Shown here piece after piece: positions 16,018 through 26,598 of a DNA stretch of 64,000 nucleotides. The stretch is from Sphingomonas turrisvirgatae (GTDB lineage: Bacteria > Pseudomonadota > Alphaproteobacteria > Sphingomonadales > Sphingomonadaceae), in the NCBI RefSeq assembly GCF_001721295.1, contig NZ_MDDS01000010.1, positions 1 through 64,000 on the forward strand, written 5' to 3'. Positions within the stretch are counted from its first letter, which is position 1, and each line of letters starts with the position of its first letter. The notes beneath the pieces are model-generated. The model searched no databases. It worked only from the letters and a program-made list of their open reading frames with translations, and was not told the DNA's origin. A program made the position numbers and the translations under genes.

Positions 16018-16377
16018 ATGAGAGAGCCTGAGTGGCTTGCCAAGGCTGAGCAGATCGCACGATGCTTTCGTGCAACGACGAAGAACCAGCGAGGTGCGCT
16101 CCATTCGGTGTACGTTGTCCTGCTTCACGATCCTGCCAAGGCAGGCCGTTGGGGCCTATATGTAGGGCAGACCTCGCGCGACCCGGACTGGCGCTTCGAT
16201 CAGCATAAAACCGGATACAAGGCGAGTGGCGCAGTGAAGCGGTTCGGCGTTCGCTTGCTGCCGCACCTGGTAGATCATCTAAATCCCATGATGCAGTGGG
16301 AGTCGCTCGAGATCGAAGCGGCACTCGCGAACGCGTTGCACGATGGCGGCGTGGCGTGGGTGGAGGGCGGGCACTAA
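16018..16377 (+). CDS. GIY-YIG-like domain protein
   Basis: The 119-residue protein shows a GIY-YIG-type fold pattern: V-Y-V-V-L-L at residue 31, G-L-Y-V-G-Q-T-S-R at 46, then R-F-D-Q-H-K-T-G-Y near 59 and E-S-L-E-I-E near 95. In GIY-YIG nucleases the second tyrosine, the following arginine and a C-terminal glutamate build the active site; here L-Y-V-G, R and E-I-E are candidates. It is a stand-alone single domain with no DNA-binding extension. Its role is unknown. Confidence 0.6.
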   Translation: MREPEWLAKAEQIARCFRATTKNQRGALHSVYVVLLHDPAKAGRWGLYVGQTSRDPDWRFDQHKTGYKASGAVKRFGVRLLPHLVDHLNPMMQWESLEIEAALANALHDGGVAWVEGGH

Positions 16378-16530
16378 GCTGCGCGCTGCACAAGGCCTCG
16401 ACAAGCGGCCACACGGTTACGCCTCTCCTGGCTACCTCTTCGAGAATCAGGCAGCATTTTCGACCGTCACCCGCGCAACCAATCACGCGAGGATAGGTTT
16501 GGCCGGAAAGTCGAGACAGGAGCATAAACC

Positions 16531-16743
16531 ATGGCCAAGGTGTTGTCGCAGTTCGTTATCACCCCGAACGGCACGGGCGAATACATCCTCAACCTTGAGG
16601 ATGACGACGGCGAGGCAGTCGAATTCGTGGCCAGCTATGAGCAGCTCGATCTGATCGCCGAAGCCTTGCAGGAGCAACTCGACGGCGACGAGGAAAACGT
16701 TCTTGCCGTCGATGACGAAAGCGACCTTGTCGATAGGGCGTAA
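16531..16743 (+). CDS. Small acidic hypothetical protein
   Basis: A 70-residue, strongly acidic protein (E-D-D-D-G-E, then D-G-D-E-E-N and D-D-E-S-D-L-V-D) with a predicted strand pair and one helix (Y-E-Q-L-D-L-I-A-E-A-L-Q-E-Q-L). An AGGAG motif lies upstream of ATG 16531. No family is recognised. The acidity suggests binding to a basic partner, but there is no direct evidence. Confidence 0.65.
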   Translation: MAKVLSQFVITPNGTGEYILNLEDDDGEAVEFVASYEQLDLIAEALQEQLDGDEENVLAVDDESDLVDRA

Positions 16744-16889
16744 CCGCCGACCTTTAGTCGAAACAGGCCTTCACAGCATCAGTCGAGAGCAGCGGAATAA
16801 AGTCGCGTCTCGGTCGCCTGGGAGCAGTTCGCCGCTACACTCTGCATGAACATCGCGGCCTTTCAGCTCCCGGGCCGCTGCCGGGGTCG

Positions 16890-18047
16890 ATGTACGTGTC
16901 TCAGGAACCCGGCAGCCACTTCGCCGTTCGCTCCTCAATGGTCCGTTCGTCGCTCAACAAACTTCTCCGCTCCACTATCGCGGACCTTGAACGCGACATC
17001 GACACGATCAGCGATATTTTGGACGGCCGAGACAGCCGTGACGACAAGGTCCGGCTGTTGGCCTATGCCGGCTATCGCAGCGCCGCGGCTGTCCGCCTGA
17101 AGGGCCGCATCGTCCGCTATGCCAAGCCGCTCGATGCAGGCGAAGGTTTGCTCACGCGGATGCGGGCGATGCTGGCCATCTACAATAGCCAGGAAGTGCC
17201 TGGGGTATCCGTGCGCATAGAGGGCTATGGTCAAGCGCATGACGTGGTCACCGACGAGGAAGGCTATTTTCACCTCGAGATGGCGATTGATCAGTCGCTT
17301 CCTGCAACGACGCAGTGGGAGCAGGTGGCGATGTCAGTTCCAGACGGCGAGACGGAGCAGGCGATCGTGCAGGTCCCGGTCATGGCACCAGGGAGCGACC
17401 AGCATTGGGGGATCATCTCCGATATCGACGACACGGTGGTCGAGACTGGCGCAACTAACTTCGTGAAGAACTGGCGGCGCGTGCTGGTCGAGCGGCCGCA
17501 GGAGCGGCTGGCGGTGCCGGGTGCAGCTTCGCTCTACAAGATGATCGCGCGCGACCATGTCGCCCCTGCCCGACCCTTCTTCTACGTCTCGTCGTCACCC
17601 TGGAACCTCTACGGATTCATCACCGAGTTCCTCGAGCTGAACTCGATCCCGCACGGCCCGATGTTCCTGAAGGACTATGGCATCGATTCCAACAAGCTGA
17701 TCGACAGTGGCCATGACGAGCACAAGCTTGCCGCCATCGAGACGATCCTCGCTTTCTACCCCGAGTTCCGCTTCCTGCTGATAGGCGACAATGGCCAGCG
17801 TGACGTCACCATCTATGCCAAGGCCGTCAAAGATTATGGCACGCGGGTAGCAGGCGTGTTCATTCGCGATGTCGATGGTTCCTGTCGCTCGGGGCCAGAG
17901 GGTGACTTGCTTGCCTCGATCGAAGCGCGCGGCGTACCGACCTTCTGCGGCGCCGGGTTCGACGACGCACTCACGGTGGTGAAATCACTGGACCTTGATC
18001 GGCCGCTTGAGGCGGCGCGTGCCGTGGTTGCGCCAGCGAAGGCTTGA
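16890..18047 (+). CDS. App1-type phosphatidate phosphatase family protein (DUF2183)
   Basis: A 385-residue protein whose C-terminal half carries the HAD-like catalytic motif D-I-D-D-T-V-V-E-T-G near residue 178, S-S-S-P-W-N-L-Y near 232, and G-D-N-G-Q-R-D near 293, all hallmarks of the App1/DUF2183 family. In yeast App1 is a Mg-dependent phosphatidate phosphatase; bacterial members are unassigned. Residues about 90-170 form a beta-rich domain (V-P-G-V-S-V-R-I-E-G-Y-G). ATG 16938 (M-V-R-S-S-L-N-K) is a plausible later start. The protein has no signal peptide. Confidence 0.85.
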   Translation: MYVSQEPGSHFAVRSSMVRSSLNKLLRSTIADLERDIDTISDILDGRDSRDDKVRLLAYAGYRSAAAVRLKGRIVRYAKPLDAGEGLLTRMRAMLAIYNSQEVPGVSVRIEGYGQAHDVVTDEEGYFHLEMAIDQSLPATTQWEQVAMSVPDGETEQAIVQVPVMAPGSDQHWGIISDIDDTVVETGATNFVKNWRRVLVERPQERLAVPGAASLYKMIARDHVAPARPFFYVSSSPWNLYGFITEFLELNSIPHGPMFLKDYGIDSNKLIDSGHDEHKLAAIETILAFYPEFRFLLIGDNGQRDVTIYAKAVKDYGTRVAGVFIRDVDGSCRSGPEGDLLASIEARGVPTFCGAGFDDALTVVKSLDLDRPLEAARAVVAPAKA

Positions 18048-18100
18048 GCTAACGAAGTGATCGCGCGGAGCTCGAACGGGTAAGGCGGCCGCTGGTCGGT

Positions 18101-21100
18101 TTAATGAAAATCGTGGCTGCGCACCTTGATCATCTCGCTGCTGCCCTTCTCCTCAGGCGAGACCGGATAATACAAATCACGCGACCTCCAGCCCGGATCA
18201 CCGCGGTCTGGTGCGCCGGGATGCGTTGCCCCGTCGCCCGCCCCAAAACTCAGCGGGAAGTCCATCCGCCCGACGGAGCGCAGCATCTCGTCGCGATCGA
18301 TCACCCGGTCGATCACGACATGGATCACCTGCCCTTCCTTCTGCACCCGCCCGCGCAAGCTCACCATGGAAGCGGACATGACGGTGCGGCGCTGCTTCTC
18401 GAAGCGATCGGGCCAGAGAATGCCGTTGGCGACCCCGGTCTCATCCTCAATGGTGATGAACAACACGCCACGTGCTGAGCCCGGCCGCTGTCGCACCAGG
18501 ATTACGCCAGCGACCTCGACATGCCTGCCATCGCGGATGGCTACCAGATCCGCGCACCGGACTACCCCTTCCCTCACCAGTGACTGGCGCAGGAACTGCA
18601 ACGGATGCGCCCGCAGCGAGAGCTGTAACGAGCGATAATCCTCGACCACCTCGCGCCCGTCGGACAACGGCTGGAGTGTGACCACCGGCTCAAGCCCTTC
18701 AGGCGAGAACCCACCCTCGCGCGCATCGGCAGCAGCGAACAGCGGCAGTGGGACCTCGCCCAACCCCTTGACCTTCCACAGCCCCTGGCGGCGATCGGCG
18801 CCAAGGCAATGGAACGCATCAGCCTCCGCGAGGCGCTCGATCGCTGCACGCTGCGCGCCAGCGCGCCGCCACACCTCCTCGACGCTCTCGTACGGTAGGT
18901 CGCCACGGGCCACAGCGATCGCCGCGCCATGGACATTCGCAAGTCCCCTCACCTGCCTAAACCCCAGACGCACTGCGAGATAGCGCCCGCCTGTTTCCTC
19001 AAGCGTGCAGTCCCAATGGCTGTGATTGATCGAGACCGGTCGCACCTCCACGCCATGCTCGCGCGCGTCGCGCACGATCTGCGCCGGCGCATAAAAGCCC
19101 ATCGGCTGGGCGTTGAGCAGCGCAGCACAGAACACATCTGGGTGGTGATGCTTCATCCAGCACGACGCATAGGCAATCTTGGCGAACGAGGCGGCGTGGC
19201 TTTCGGGAAAGCCGTAGCTGCCGAACCCTTCGATCTGCTTGAAGGTACGCTCGGCAAATTCTTGCGGGTAGCCTCGTGCAACCATGCCGCCGACCAGCTT
19301 GTCGTAGAAATGGCTGACGCCGCCGGTCAGCTTGAACGTTGCCATCGCGCGGCGCAGCTGATCGGCTTCTGCCGGCGTAAACCCTGCGCCTACAATGGCG
19401 ACCTTCATCGCCTGCTCCTGGAACAGCGGCACGCCGAGCGTCTTCTCGAGCACGGCGCGAAGCTCGGGCCGTGGATATTCAGGTTGTTCCTTGCCCTCGC
19501 GTCGCCGCAGATAAGGATGAACCATGTCGCCCTGGATTGGGCCGGGTCGCACGATCGCGACCTCGATCACAAGATCGTAGAAGCGCACCGGCTTCATGCG
19601 CGGTAGCATCGACATCTGCGCGCGGCTCTCGATCTGAAACACCCCCAGCGTATCCGCCTTTTGGATCATCTTGTAGACCTCAGGATCATCGTCCTGCAGG
19701 TCCGCCATAGTGACCTTGATGCCCTTCTCCTGCTCGAGCAGATTGAAGGCGCGGTTCATGCAGCCAAGCATGCCAAGCCCCAGCACATCGACCTTCATGA
19801 ACTGCAGCCGGTCGATATCGTCCTTGTCCCATTCGATGATCTGCCGGTTTTCCATTCGCGCAGGCTCGATCGGCACGAGATCGTCGAGCCGGTCCTGCGT
19901 CAGCACGAACCCGCCGGGGTGTTGCGACAAATGTCGTGGCGCGCCGATAAGTTGGCGAGCAAGGCGCAGCGTCAGTTTGAGGCGGTGATCCTGCGCATTG
20001 AGGCGAAGCGTCTCGATCTGCTCGTCGGAAATTCCGTCCATCGACCAACCCCACACGAGCCCCGTCAGCATCTTGGTGAGGTCGCGCGGCAGGCCCAGCG
20101 CCTTGCCGACCTCGGCGACGGCACCCCGCGTACGGTAGCGAGTGACCACCGCCGTCAACGCGGCGTGCTCGCGGCCATAAGTGTCATAAATCCACTGGAT
20201 GATCTCTTCGCGCCGCTCGTGCTCGAAATCGACATCGATATCTGGCGGCTCCTTGCGCTCGCCGCTCACGAACCGCTCGAACAGCAACTCGTGCTGGATC
20301 GGGTCGATCGAGGTGATACCGAGCAGGAAGCATACGCAGCTGTTGGCTGCCGAGCCACGCCCCTGGCACAGAATGCCGCGGCGGCGGCTCTCGGCGACGA
20401 TCGCGCGAACCGTCAGGAAGTATGGCGCATAGCCAAGCTGGTCAATGAGCCTCAGCTCGTGTTCGATCTGATCGGCATAGGGTTTGGGCACGCCCTCCGG
20501 CCATTTGGCAGCAGCCGCTTCGTAGGTAAGTTCCGCGAGCGCTTCCTGCGCGGTCTTGCCCGCCATCACCTGCTCGTACGGATACTGGTAGCGGATCTGG
20601 CCAAGGTTGAACTGGCATTGCACAGCGATGTCAGCGCTCGCCTGGATTGCATCCGGGAAGGCCGCGAACCTTCGCTCCATCTCGGCCGGGCTTTTGAGAT
20701 GCCGGTCCATGAACCGCTCGCGTTGATATCCCAACGCATCGACCGTGGTGTTGAGCCGGATCGCGGTCACCACGTCCTGCAGCGGACGAGCCTCGGGGGT
20801 GTGATAGAGGACGTCGCCCGTCGCCACCGCCCGAACGCCAGCAGCAACAGCCATGGCATTGAGCGCGTGCAATCGCAGCTGGTCATTGGGTCGCCGCCGA
20901 TATGACAGCGCGCAATGGCTAAGGGCGCCGAACGCCGCGGCAAGATCGTCCAGTTGTGCCGCGGTGGTCGCATCAGCCTCGTCCGGCAGCAGGATCGCGA
21001 TCTGCCCCTCGGCATGATTGGCGATCTCCGACCAGTTGAGCAGGCACCGCCCCTTCCCACCCCGTGCCTTGCCGATCGATAGCATGCGGGTAAGCCGCGA

Positions 21101-21358
21101 CCAGGCAGGGCGGTCCGTGGGGTAGAGCAGCAGCGCCCGACCATCGATCGTCTCGACCCGCGCACCCGGGATCATGCGCACGCCGGTCGCCTTCTCGCCG
21201 TCCCATCCACGCACGACGCCCGCGACGCTGTTCCAGTCGGCAAGGCCGAGCGCCGAGTGACCACTCAGCTGAGCGGCGGCGAACAGCTCCTCGGGCGAGC
21301 TCGCGCCGCGCAGGAACGAGAAGTGGCTGGTGACCTGCAGCTCGACATAGCTGGCCAT
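18101..21358 (-). CDS. dnaE2: Error-prone DNA polymerase DnaE2
   Basis: A 1085-residue C-family polymerase that carries out SOS mutagenesis with ImuA and ImuB. The N-terminal PHP domain ([11 protein letters not shown], then G-L-A-D-W-N) leads to the palm with catalytic P-P-D-I-D-V-D-F near residue 375, fingers ([10 protein letters not shown]) near 715, and a C-terminal OB fold ([11 protein letters not shown]) near 960. The length and the Y-V-E-L-Q-V-T-S opening are typical of DnaE2. The start overlaps the imuB stop as TGATG (21356-21360). Expression depends on the LexA box at 23880-23894. Confidence 0.96.
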   Translation of the reverse strand: MASYVELQVTSHFSFLRGASSPEELFAAAQLSGHSALGLADWNSVAGVVRGWDGEKATGVRMIPGARVETIDGRALLLYPTDRPAWSRLTRMLSIGKARGGKGRCLLNWSEIANHAEGQIAILLPDEADATTAAQLDDLAAAFGALSHCALSYRRRPNDQLRLHALNAMAVAAGVRAVATGDVLYHTPEARPLQDVVTAIRLNTTVDALGYQRERFMDRHLKSPAEMERRFAAFPDAIQASADIAVQCQFNLGQIRYQYPYEQVMAGKTAQEALAELTYEAAAAKWPEGVPKPYADQIEHELRLIDQLGYAPYFLTVRAIVAESRRRGILCQGRGSAANSCVCFLLGITSIDPIQHELLFERFVSGERKEPPDIDVDFEHERREEIIQWIYDTYGREHAALTAVVTRYRTRGAVAEVGKALGLPRDLTKMLTGLVWGWSMDGISDEQIETLRLNAQDHRLKLTLRLARQLIGAPRHLSQHPGGFVLTQDRLDDLVPIEPARMENRQIIEWDKDDIDRLQFMKVDVLGLGMLGCMNRAFNLLEQEKGIKVTMADLQDDDPEVYKMIQKADTLGVFQIESRAQMSMLPRMKPVRFYDLVIEVAIVRPGPIQGDMVHPYLRRREGKEQPEYPRPELRAVLEKTLGVPLFQEQAMKVAIVGAGFTPAEADQLRRAMATFKLTGGVSHFYDKLVGGMVARGYPQEFAERTFKQIEGFGSYGFPESHAASFAKIAYASCWMKHHHPDVFCAALLNAQPMGFYAPAQIVRDAREHGVEVRPVSINHSHWDCTLEETGGRYLAVRLGFRQVRGLANVHGAAIAVARGDLPYESVEEVWRRAGAQRAAIERLAEADAFHCLGADRRQGLWKVKGLGEVPLPLFAAADAREGGFSPEGLEPVVTLQPLSDGREVVEDYRSLQLSLRAHPLQFLRQSLVREGVVRCADLVAIRDGRHVEVAGVILVRQRPGSARGVLFITIEDETGVANGILWPDRFEKQRRTVMSASMVSLRGRVQKEGQVIHVVIDRVIDRDEMLRSVGRMDFPLSFGAGDGATHPGAPDRGDPGWRSRDLYYPVSPEEKGSSEMIKVRSHDFH

Positions 21359-23166
21359 CAGCCGAACAGCCCATGGAGGTACCAGGAGAGGTCGCCGGTC
21401 TCAGGCTCGACGCCATCGCCGCGCCGGAACAGCCAGAAGCGCTCGCCGCCTTCGACCTCGACCCGGAAATAGTCGCGCACCGCCCAGAGCTCGGCATCAC
21501 GTCGCCACCACTCACCATGGATGCGCTCGGGCCCGTCACCCGCGACCACCTGATAAGGTTTGCCGCGCCAGGTGAATCGACGCGGCGCATGATCGGGCAA
21601 TAGGGCGACGACGTGAGTGAGCCGCTCCGGGCGGGACAGCATGCGCACGGGCCGCTGCCACTTTGGCCAACCGCTCGGTGCGGCCAGCGCTGCGATCCGG
21701 CGCACGGCACGTTCCGGCACGTCGCTCTCCTCGCACGCCATGCGGAATACGCCCGCCTCCCCGGCTCGCCCGGCCAGCTGATCGATGGCCGGTGCGAGGT
21801 CGACGCCACGACCCTCTTCAGCCAGCAGGCCGGCGGCGGATATCGCGCCGAGCGGTTCGCTTTGCGTGACCGTCAGCCGCATCTCCTCGATACCCAGTCC
21901 AGGGTCGATGCGATCCATCCTGAGCGCGAACATGCGGCCAAGATGGCGAGCGTCACGCGTCGCACGGGAGGCGCCGATCGCGATCCGCTGGCGCTGGGCA
22001 TCGACGCGAACTGCCGTCAGCACCGCGCTGCGCACGCCCAGACCGCGTTGCTGCAATAGCGGCACGAGATCTTCGATCAAATCGGCAATCACCTGTGCAA
22101 TGCTCTCCGCCGTACCGACTGGCTCGAGCAGACGTCGCGTTACCTCAGGCACCTCAAACGGCACCACCGGCACGAGCGGCTCAGGCGCACGCCCGAGCGC
22201 CTGGTCAAGCCGCGTCACGGTGGAGAGGCCAAGCCGTCGCGCAAGCGGACCGCGCGGCATGGTGTAGAGGTCACCGATCCGTTCCAGCCCGAACCGGGCG
22301 GCAGCCACCAGCGCGGAAGGTTCGAGCCGCAACGCTGCGATTGGCAGCGCAGCCAGCCGCTCCGCCTCGCGGCCTGAGGGGAGTAACGTGATTCTCCCGC
22401 CCCCATAGCGTGCGAGCGCGTGCGACGCGCCCAGCGTGCCTGACACCGCCAAATTGGCGTTGAACCCGAGCCGCCCGAGGAACCGCAGCAGCTTGCGGCA
22501 GAAGCGTTCTTCGCCGCCAAACAGATGCGACGTGCCGGTAAGGTCGAGCCATAAGCCATTGTCGTCGCTGACGCTCGCGCCCGGCGTCCAGTGCCGCACG
22601 GCGTGCAGCGCCAGCCGCGCTAGCCAGGCACGGTCCGCATCTCGCTGCGCATCTCGAACATCAAGATCGCCGACCAGAGCGCGGGCATGTGCGGCCGCCA
22701 TGCCGGGCACGAGGCCCAGCGATTTCGCCAGCGGACAGGCCGAAGTGATCACCTCGCGCTGGCCGATGCGCTCGATCAGCACGGTCGGGCGATCGGCCGG
22801 CCGGGCAGCGGCCATGCGCAGCGCAACGTTGCCCGGCGAGCCCTCATCGGGCCGCATTGCCTTGAACGGGTGCTCGGCGGCTTCCGAGCGCCGGCCCATC
22901 TCGCGCATCGGCGGCTGCTGGTGTGCCGGCAGCCTTGCGATGCGCTCAGCAAGCTCGGCCTTCTCCAGCGCCCCGTCGCGTGCCCAGCGCGCGCCCGGCC
23001 GCCACCCGCCGCCGCGCGGCACCGAGCAAGCACCAGGATCATCGTCAATCGGCTGGGGCAACGCCGCTCGCGCGGCGCTCGGCTCAGGCTGCCTGGTTGG
23101 CCGCTCTATCTGCCGCAATCGCTCGATCGGAAGCTGCGGCAGGTAGAGCGAGGCGACCCGTGTCAT
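21358..23166 (-). CDS. imuB: ImuB, inactive Y-family polymerase of the mutasome
   Basis: A 602-residue Y-family-like protein. ImuB proteins lack polymerase activity and act as a hub linking ImuA, DnaE2 and the beta clamp. The N-terminus [15 protein letters not shown] is the ImuB form, with the palm acidic triad replaced. The central little-finger-like region follows, and the C-terminal tail ends in [15 protein letters not shown] 23166 is chosen because residues before it are not ImuB-like. It overlaps imuA by 83 bases and ends in TGATG with dnaE2, so all three genes are one operon. Confidence 0.94.
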   Translation of the reverse strand: MTRVASLYLPQLPIERLRQIERPTRQPEPSAARAALPQPIDDDPGACSVPRGGGWRPGARWARDGALEKAELAERIARLPAHQQPPMREMGRRSEAAEHPFKAMRPDEGSPGNVALRMAAARPADRPTVLIERIGQREVITSACPLAKSLGLVPGMAAAHARALVGDLDVRDAQRDADRAWLARLALHAVRHWTPGASVSDDNGLWLDLTGTSHLFGGEERFCRKLLRFLGRLGFNANLAVSGTLGASHALARYGGGRITLLPSGREAERLAALPIAALRLEPSALVAAARFGLERIGDLYTMPRGPLARRLGLSTVTRLDQALGRAPEPLVPVVPFEVPEVTRRLLEPVGTAESIAQVIADLIEDLVPLLQQRGLGVRSAVLTAVRVDAQRQRIAIGASRATRDARHLGRMFALRMDRIDPGLGIEEMRLTVTQSEPLGAISAAGLLAEEGRGVDLAPAIDQLAGRAGEAGVFRMACEESDVPERAVRRIAALAAPSGWPKWQRPVRMLSRPERLTHVVALLPDHAPRRFTWRGKPYQVVAGDGPERIHGEWWRRDAELWAVRDYFRVEVEGGERFWLFRRGDGVEPETGDLSWYLHGLFG

Positions 23167-23860
23167 CGCAAGCCTCGACAATAAGAGAGAATGGATTGCC
23201 ACCACGCTGGCGCGCGAGCTCGACGGACCAACACGCCCGGCCCACCCCGGCATGGGGAAGCCTTACGGATGGGACGCAGCCGATCCGCCAGCGCGTCATC
23301 GCGGTCGAGAGCTGATCGAGCGGATCACGCGCGGTCTTACGCCAGCGACGCAGCAAGAACATCGGGGTCGCGCCATCACAGGCGGCAAGCTGGAGCCGGC
23401 GGGTCGCGGTTTGGTCGGCAACCTTCACCTCGGCGATCACTGCCGCAAAGCTGCCGTCGCGCAACGCGTCCTCGGCCAGCGCCAACGCCATTACATCGTC
23501 ACGCGCCTCGGCATAGAGCAGGCGGTCTGGCCCCAGCCCCGCTTGCTCAAGGCCTGGCGCGTAGAGGTCCAGCCGCGTGAGCGCCCAAACCGCTGTACCG
23601 CCCGGCTGCTCAGCAAATCGCGCCGCGATGCCGGCGACGAACAATGTGGCTGCGGCATCATCACCAAGCGTCGGCGAGCCCGCACTGACCTCATGGAGCG
23701 CGGCACCATCAAGTCCGCCGCCCGCCAACCGATCGTCGAGCGTCTCAATGCCAAATGGCAGCGCCTCGGCACGCCGGGATGAAGGCGCGTCGACCTGGGC
23801 GCGCAGCTGCGCGAGCAGGCGCGAACGATCGGTATCAGCAAGGGCGGTGGCGGCAAGCAT
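23084..23860 (-). CDS. imuA: ImuA, RecA-like mutasome protein
   Basis: A 258-residue RecA/SulA-like protein that partners ImuB in DnaE2-dependent mutagenesis. Features are P-F-G-I-E-T-L-D-D-R-L-A-G-G-G-L near residue 35, L-H-E-V-S-A near 55 and a degenerate ATP-site region. The start ATG 23860 is 20 bases after the LexA box, which fits a repressed promoter. First gene of the imuA-imuB-dnaE2 operon. Confidence 0.92.
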   Translation of the reverse strand: MLAATALADTDRSRLLAQLRAQVDAPSSRRAEALPFGIETLDDRLAGGGLDGAALHEVSAGSPTLGDDAAATLFVAGIAARFAEQPGGTAVWALTRLDLYAPGLEQAGLGPDRLLYAEARDDVMALALAEDALRDGSFAAVIAEVKVADQTATRRLQLAACDGATPMFLLRRWRKTARDPLDQLSTAMTRWRIGCVPSVRLPHAGVGRACWSVELARQRGGNPFSLIVEACDDTGRLALPAAASDRAIAADRAANQAA

Positions 23861-23879
23861 CAGGAACAACGACTCAAAT

Positions 23880-23894
23880 GTTCCTATAATGTTC
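23880..23894 (-). promoter_or_regulatory. LexA (SOS) box of imuA-imuB-dnaE2
   Basis: GTTCCTATAATGTTC on the plus strand is a perfect alphaproteobacterial LexA site, GTTC-N7-GTTC. It sits 20 bp upstream of imuA and about 80 bp upstream of the divergent Hsp70 gene. Confidence 0.93.
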
Positions 23895-23973
23895 CGCCTT
23901 GCCGCTAGATTCGTCAACCCGCTGAATCGCGGCGGATGACCGACGCGCTGTCGCATTGTAGGGCGCCGCCACC

Positions 23974-25263
23974 ATGACTACCCCGCTCGCCATTGGATTC
24001 GACTTCGGCACCACCAACTCCGTTGTTGCACGAGCGCAGGATGACCGCTGCGATCTGCTTAAGCTCGATGGACCCGCTGGCCCTGACCCAGTGTTCCGCT
24101 CGGCGCTATGCTTCTGGCAGGACGATGCTGAACAGGGCGGGCTTGGCGTTGCCGCTGGTCCGTGGGCGATCGAAGAGTATCTTGAGTTTCCACAAGGCAG
24201 CCGGTTCATTCAATCGTTCAAGTCGGTCGCCGCTGCTGTGAGATTTGAGCACGCTTTCGTGTTCGAGCGGCGCTATCGCTTTGAGCAGCTCGGGCAGCTG
24301 TTCCTCTCGCAGATGGCGACGCACGCGCGCGGCGCGCTAAACCTCAAGGACGCCCGGATCGTCGTTGGCCGCCCTGTCGAATATGCCGGTCACCGGCCGG
24401 ACGAGGCGCTGGCGCGCCAACGCTATGACGCGATGTTCGAGGTGCTCGGCACAAAGATCCATTATGTCTATGAGCCGCTCGGCGCGGCTTACAGCTATGC
24501 CGCGCGGCTCGATGCACCGGCCACGGTACTGGTGGCCGACTTTGGCGGCGGCACCAGCGACTTCTCGATTGTTCGCATCGGCGTGCCGGGTACGACGCCG
24601 CGCTGCACGCCCTTGTCGCACGCTGGCGTGGGCATTGCCGGCGACCGGTTCGACCAACGCATCGTCGATCATCTCGTCCTGCCAATGCTGGGCAAGGGCG
24701 GGCGCTATCGCTCGTTCGACAAGCTGCTCGATATCCCCGGCGGCTGGTTCACCGATTTCTCGGACTGGTCGCGCCTTGCACTGATGCGCAACCGTCGGAC
24801 GATAGCAGAGCTCGAAAAGCTGCGTCGCGCGGCGCTCGATCCGGATGCCATTGGCCGGATGATCGCGATCATTGAGGGCGAGCTCGGCTATCAGCTCTAC
24901 GATTCGGTCGGCAGGCTCAAGCGCGCGCTGTCGAGTGACGCTGAGGCGCATTTTCATTTCGAAAGCGATGACCTGCTGATCGAGGCGGATGTCACGCGCG
25001 CCGAATTCGAAGGCTGGATCGAGGATGATATTGCCCGGATCGAGGCCGCCGTGGACCGCGCGCTGATCGGCGCAGGCGTCGAACCCGCCGCGATTGATCG
25101 CGTGTTCCTTACTGGCGGCACATCGCTGACCCCGCGCGTGCGACGTCTGTTCGCAACCCGCTTTGGCGAGAACCGCATCGCTGCAGGCGGCGAGCTGACC
25201 TCGATCGCGCACGGCCTCGCGCTCATCGGCCAGCAGGACGATATCTCCGCCTGGACCGCTTGA
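23974..25263 (+). CDS. YegD-like Hsp70 family protein
   Basis: A 429-residue actin-fold ATPase of the YegD type, which has an Hsp70 nucleotide-binding domain and no normal substrate-binding domain. Visible nucleotide motifs are G-F-D-F-G-T-T-N-S (residues 8-16), V-A-D-F-G-G-G-T-S-D near residue 188 and F-L-T-G-G-T-S-L near 376. Cellular role is unknown. It is divergent from imuA, with the LexA box between them closer to imuA, so SOS control of this gene is possible but not certain. Confidence 0.9.
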   Translation: MTTPLAIGFDFGTTNSVVARAQDDRCDLLKLDGPAGPDPVFRSALCFWQDDAEQGGLGVAAGPWAIEEYLEFPQGSRFIQSFKSVAAAVRFEHAFVFERRYRFEQLGQLFLSQMATHARGALNLKDARIVVGRPVEYAGHRPDEALARQRYDAMFEVLGTKIHYVYEPLGAAYSYAARLDAPATVLVADFGGGTSDFSIVRIGVPGTTPRCTPLSHAGVGIAGDRFDQRIVDHLVLPMLGKGGRYRSFDKLLDIPGGWFTDFSDWSRLALMRNRRTIAELEKLRRAALDPDAIGRMIAIIEGELGYQLYDSVGRLKRALSSDAEAHFHFESDDLLIEADVTRAEFEGWIEDDIARIEAAVDRALIGAGVEPAAIDRVFLTGGTSLTPRVRRLFATRFGENRIAAGGELTSIAHGLALIGQQDDISAWTA

Positions 25264-25317
25264 GCCTTGCATCCTTCCCGCCGTGCAGCCGTTCTGCATT
25301 CCTCAGAGGAACGAGCG

Positions 25318-25500
25318 ATGGGCGAACCAGCTATATTCTTTTCGCGCGAGCGCGAGCACCGCTGCCAGGCAGCGCTCGCACGCGACCTTGCCGCTACCGC
25401 ACCTGACCGCGCAGCTCGCCAGCAGCACCTCACCAATGCAGCGCGGCGCGCAGCGGCAGTGCCAGGTAGCCTCAACGAGACATTGCTGATCCGGCGCTAG
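25318..25500 (+). CDS. Small hypothetical protein downstream of the Hsp70 gene
   Basis: From ATG 25318, behind a GAGGAACGAGCG leader, a 60-residue helical, arginine-rich protein is encoded (F-S-R-E-R-E-H-R, then H-L-T-N-A-A-R-R). Short sphingomonad proteins of this form exist but have no known role. It shares four bases with the end of the converging DUF1810 gene. Confidence 0.55.
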   Translation: MGEPAIFFSREREHRCQAALARDLAATAPDRAARQQHLTNAARRAAAVPGSLNETLLIRR

Positions 25501-25925
25501 CGCTTTTGGCCCAGCAGTCGCAGCGTCTCACCATCTTCAACGCCAGCGAACCAGCGGTCGATCGCAGCGCCAAACAACATCATCGGCTGCGCAGCCTGGA
25601 ACAGCGTCAGCGACGAGCGCAGCTTCATCGCATCAATGTCGCCGAACACCTCGACAGGATTGCTGGTCCGCAGGTCCTGCAAAGCGCCGACGCATTCGAA
25701 ATAGCGAGCACCCAGAACTGGGTGCTTGAGATAGGCTTGAGCTTCATCGAGCGAGCTCATCCCATAGAACTTCGCCATCTCGCTGTGGCCGAGACCCGCG
25801 AGCTGCGGGAAGATGAACCACATCCAGTGCGAACGTTTCGCGCCGCGCCGGATTTCGGCTAGCGCGCCGTCATAGCTTTGGGCCTGCGCCTCGACGAAGC
25901 GCTCGAGTGGAAACGCGATCGTCAT
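25497..25925 (-). CDS. DUF1810 family protein
   Basis: A 142-residue protein matching DUF1810: F-V-E-A-Q at residue 10, then R-G-A-K-R-S-H-W-M-W-F-I-F-P-Q and the G-L-G-x-S-x-M-A motif, ending in V-E-D-G-E-T-L. The family is distantly related to NADAR proteins thought to act on ADP-ribose-type metabolites. The start overlaps the stop of the SRAP gene (ATGA, 25922-25925), so it is probably co-expressed from the LexA-controlled promoter at 26578-26592. Confidence 0.9.
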   Translation of the reverse strand: MTIAFPLERFVEAQAQSYDGALAEIRRGAKRSHWMWFIFPQLAGLGHSEMAKFYGMSSLDEAQAYLKHPVLGARYFECVGALQDLRTSNPVEVFGDIDAMKLRSSLTLFQAAQPMMLFGAAIDRWFAGVEDGETLRLLGQKR

Positions 25926-26548
25926 AGCAGGGCCGGCTGGGTAGCGCCGGGCGGCGACCCATAGACTTGCTCGGGGATCAGCGTTCCAGCGGGGAGGATT
26001 TTGAGCACGTCAGCGGCGGGAACCTCGGGGTTCAGCCAGTCAGCCCATTGGTCGCGCGCTAGCGGGATGATCTGCCGGTGGTGATAGGGCCCAACATCCG
26101 GCCCGGCATCTGCGGTCAGCATTGTGAAGGCCTCGCCCACCTTCTCATGCGCGCGCCAGATCCCAGCAATCGCGAACCAGCGGTGATCCTTCATTGTGAA
26201 CAGCCACTTGTTGAGCCGCTTTTGGCCTGGGTCGTCGGAATCGGTGAACTCATAAAACCCATCGGCAAGGATAAGGCAGCGATGCGAGTCGAAGCTCCGA
26301 TCTTCCGACCGGAAATTGTAGACCGGCTTTCCCGTCGGGCCTGGCCAGCTCCACCGGCGGTTGACCAGCTCACCAGCCCGGCCTGCCCCATCGATACTTC
26401 GCACGATCGGCGCGACATCGGTGATCTTGATGTCCTCGCGGGCGGCGACGTTGGGCTTGCCTTCCGGCGTGTCGATCCGAATCTTGAGCTCGGCGAAGTC
26501 CTCCATGATCGAGGCCACATCGACCATCAGCCTATAGTCATTGCACAT
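25922..26548 (-). CDS. SRAP domain protein (SOS response-associated peptidase, YedK/HMCES type)
   Basis: A 208-residue protein that crosslinks to abasic sites in single-stranded DNA. It keeps the whole active-site set: Cys2 (M-C-N-D-Y), the asparagine in V-Y-N-F-R-S-E, the glutamate in A-D-G-F-Y-E-F and the histidine in P-Y-H-H-R-Q. ATG 26548 is fixed by the need for Cys2. It is divergent from a degenerate SRAP paralogue, with a perfect LexA box between them, and is coupled to DUF1810. Confidence 0.94.
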   Translation of the reverse strand: MCNDYRLMVDVASIMEDFAELKIRIDTPEGKPNVAAREDIKITDVAPIVRSIDGAGRAGELVNRRWSWPGPTGKPVYNFRSEDRSFDSHRCLILADGFYEFTDSDDPGQKRLNKWLFTMKDHRWFAIAGIWRAHEKVGEAFTMLTADAGPDVGPYHHRQIIPLARDQWADWLNPEVPAADVLKILPAGTLIPEQVYGSPPGATQPALL

Positions 26549-26577
26549 ACGCGTGCTCCGGTTTGCATCGTGTCGAT

Positions 26578-26592
26578 GTTCGCACTATGTTC
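26578..26592. promoter_or_regulatory. LexA box between the two divergent SRAP genes
   Basis: GTTCGCACTATGTTC is a perfect GTTC-N7-GTTC site, 30 bp upstream of the minus-strand SRAP start and 7 bp before the plus-strand start. One LexA site probably controls both. Confidence 0.92.
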
Positions 26593-26598
26593 TTTCCC

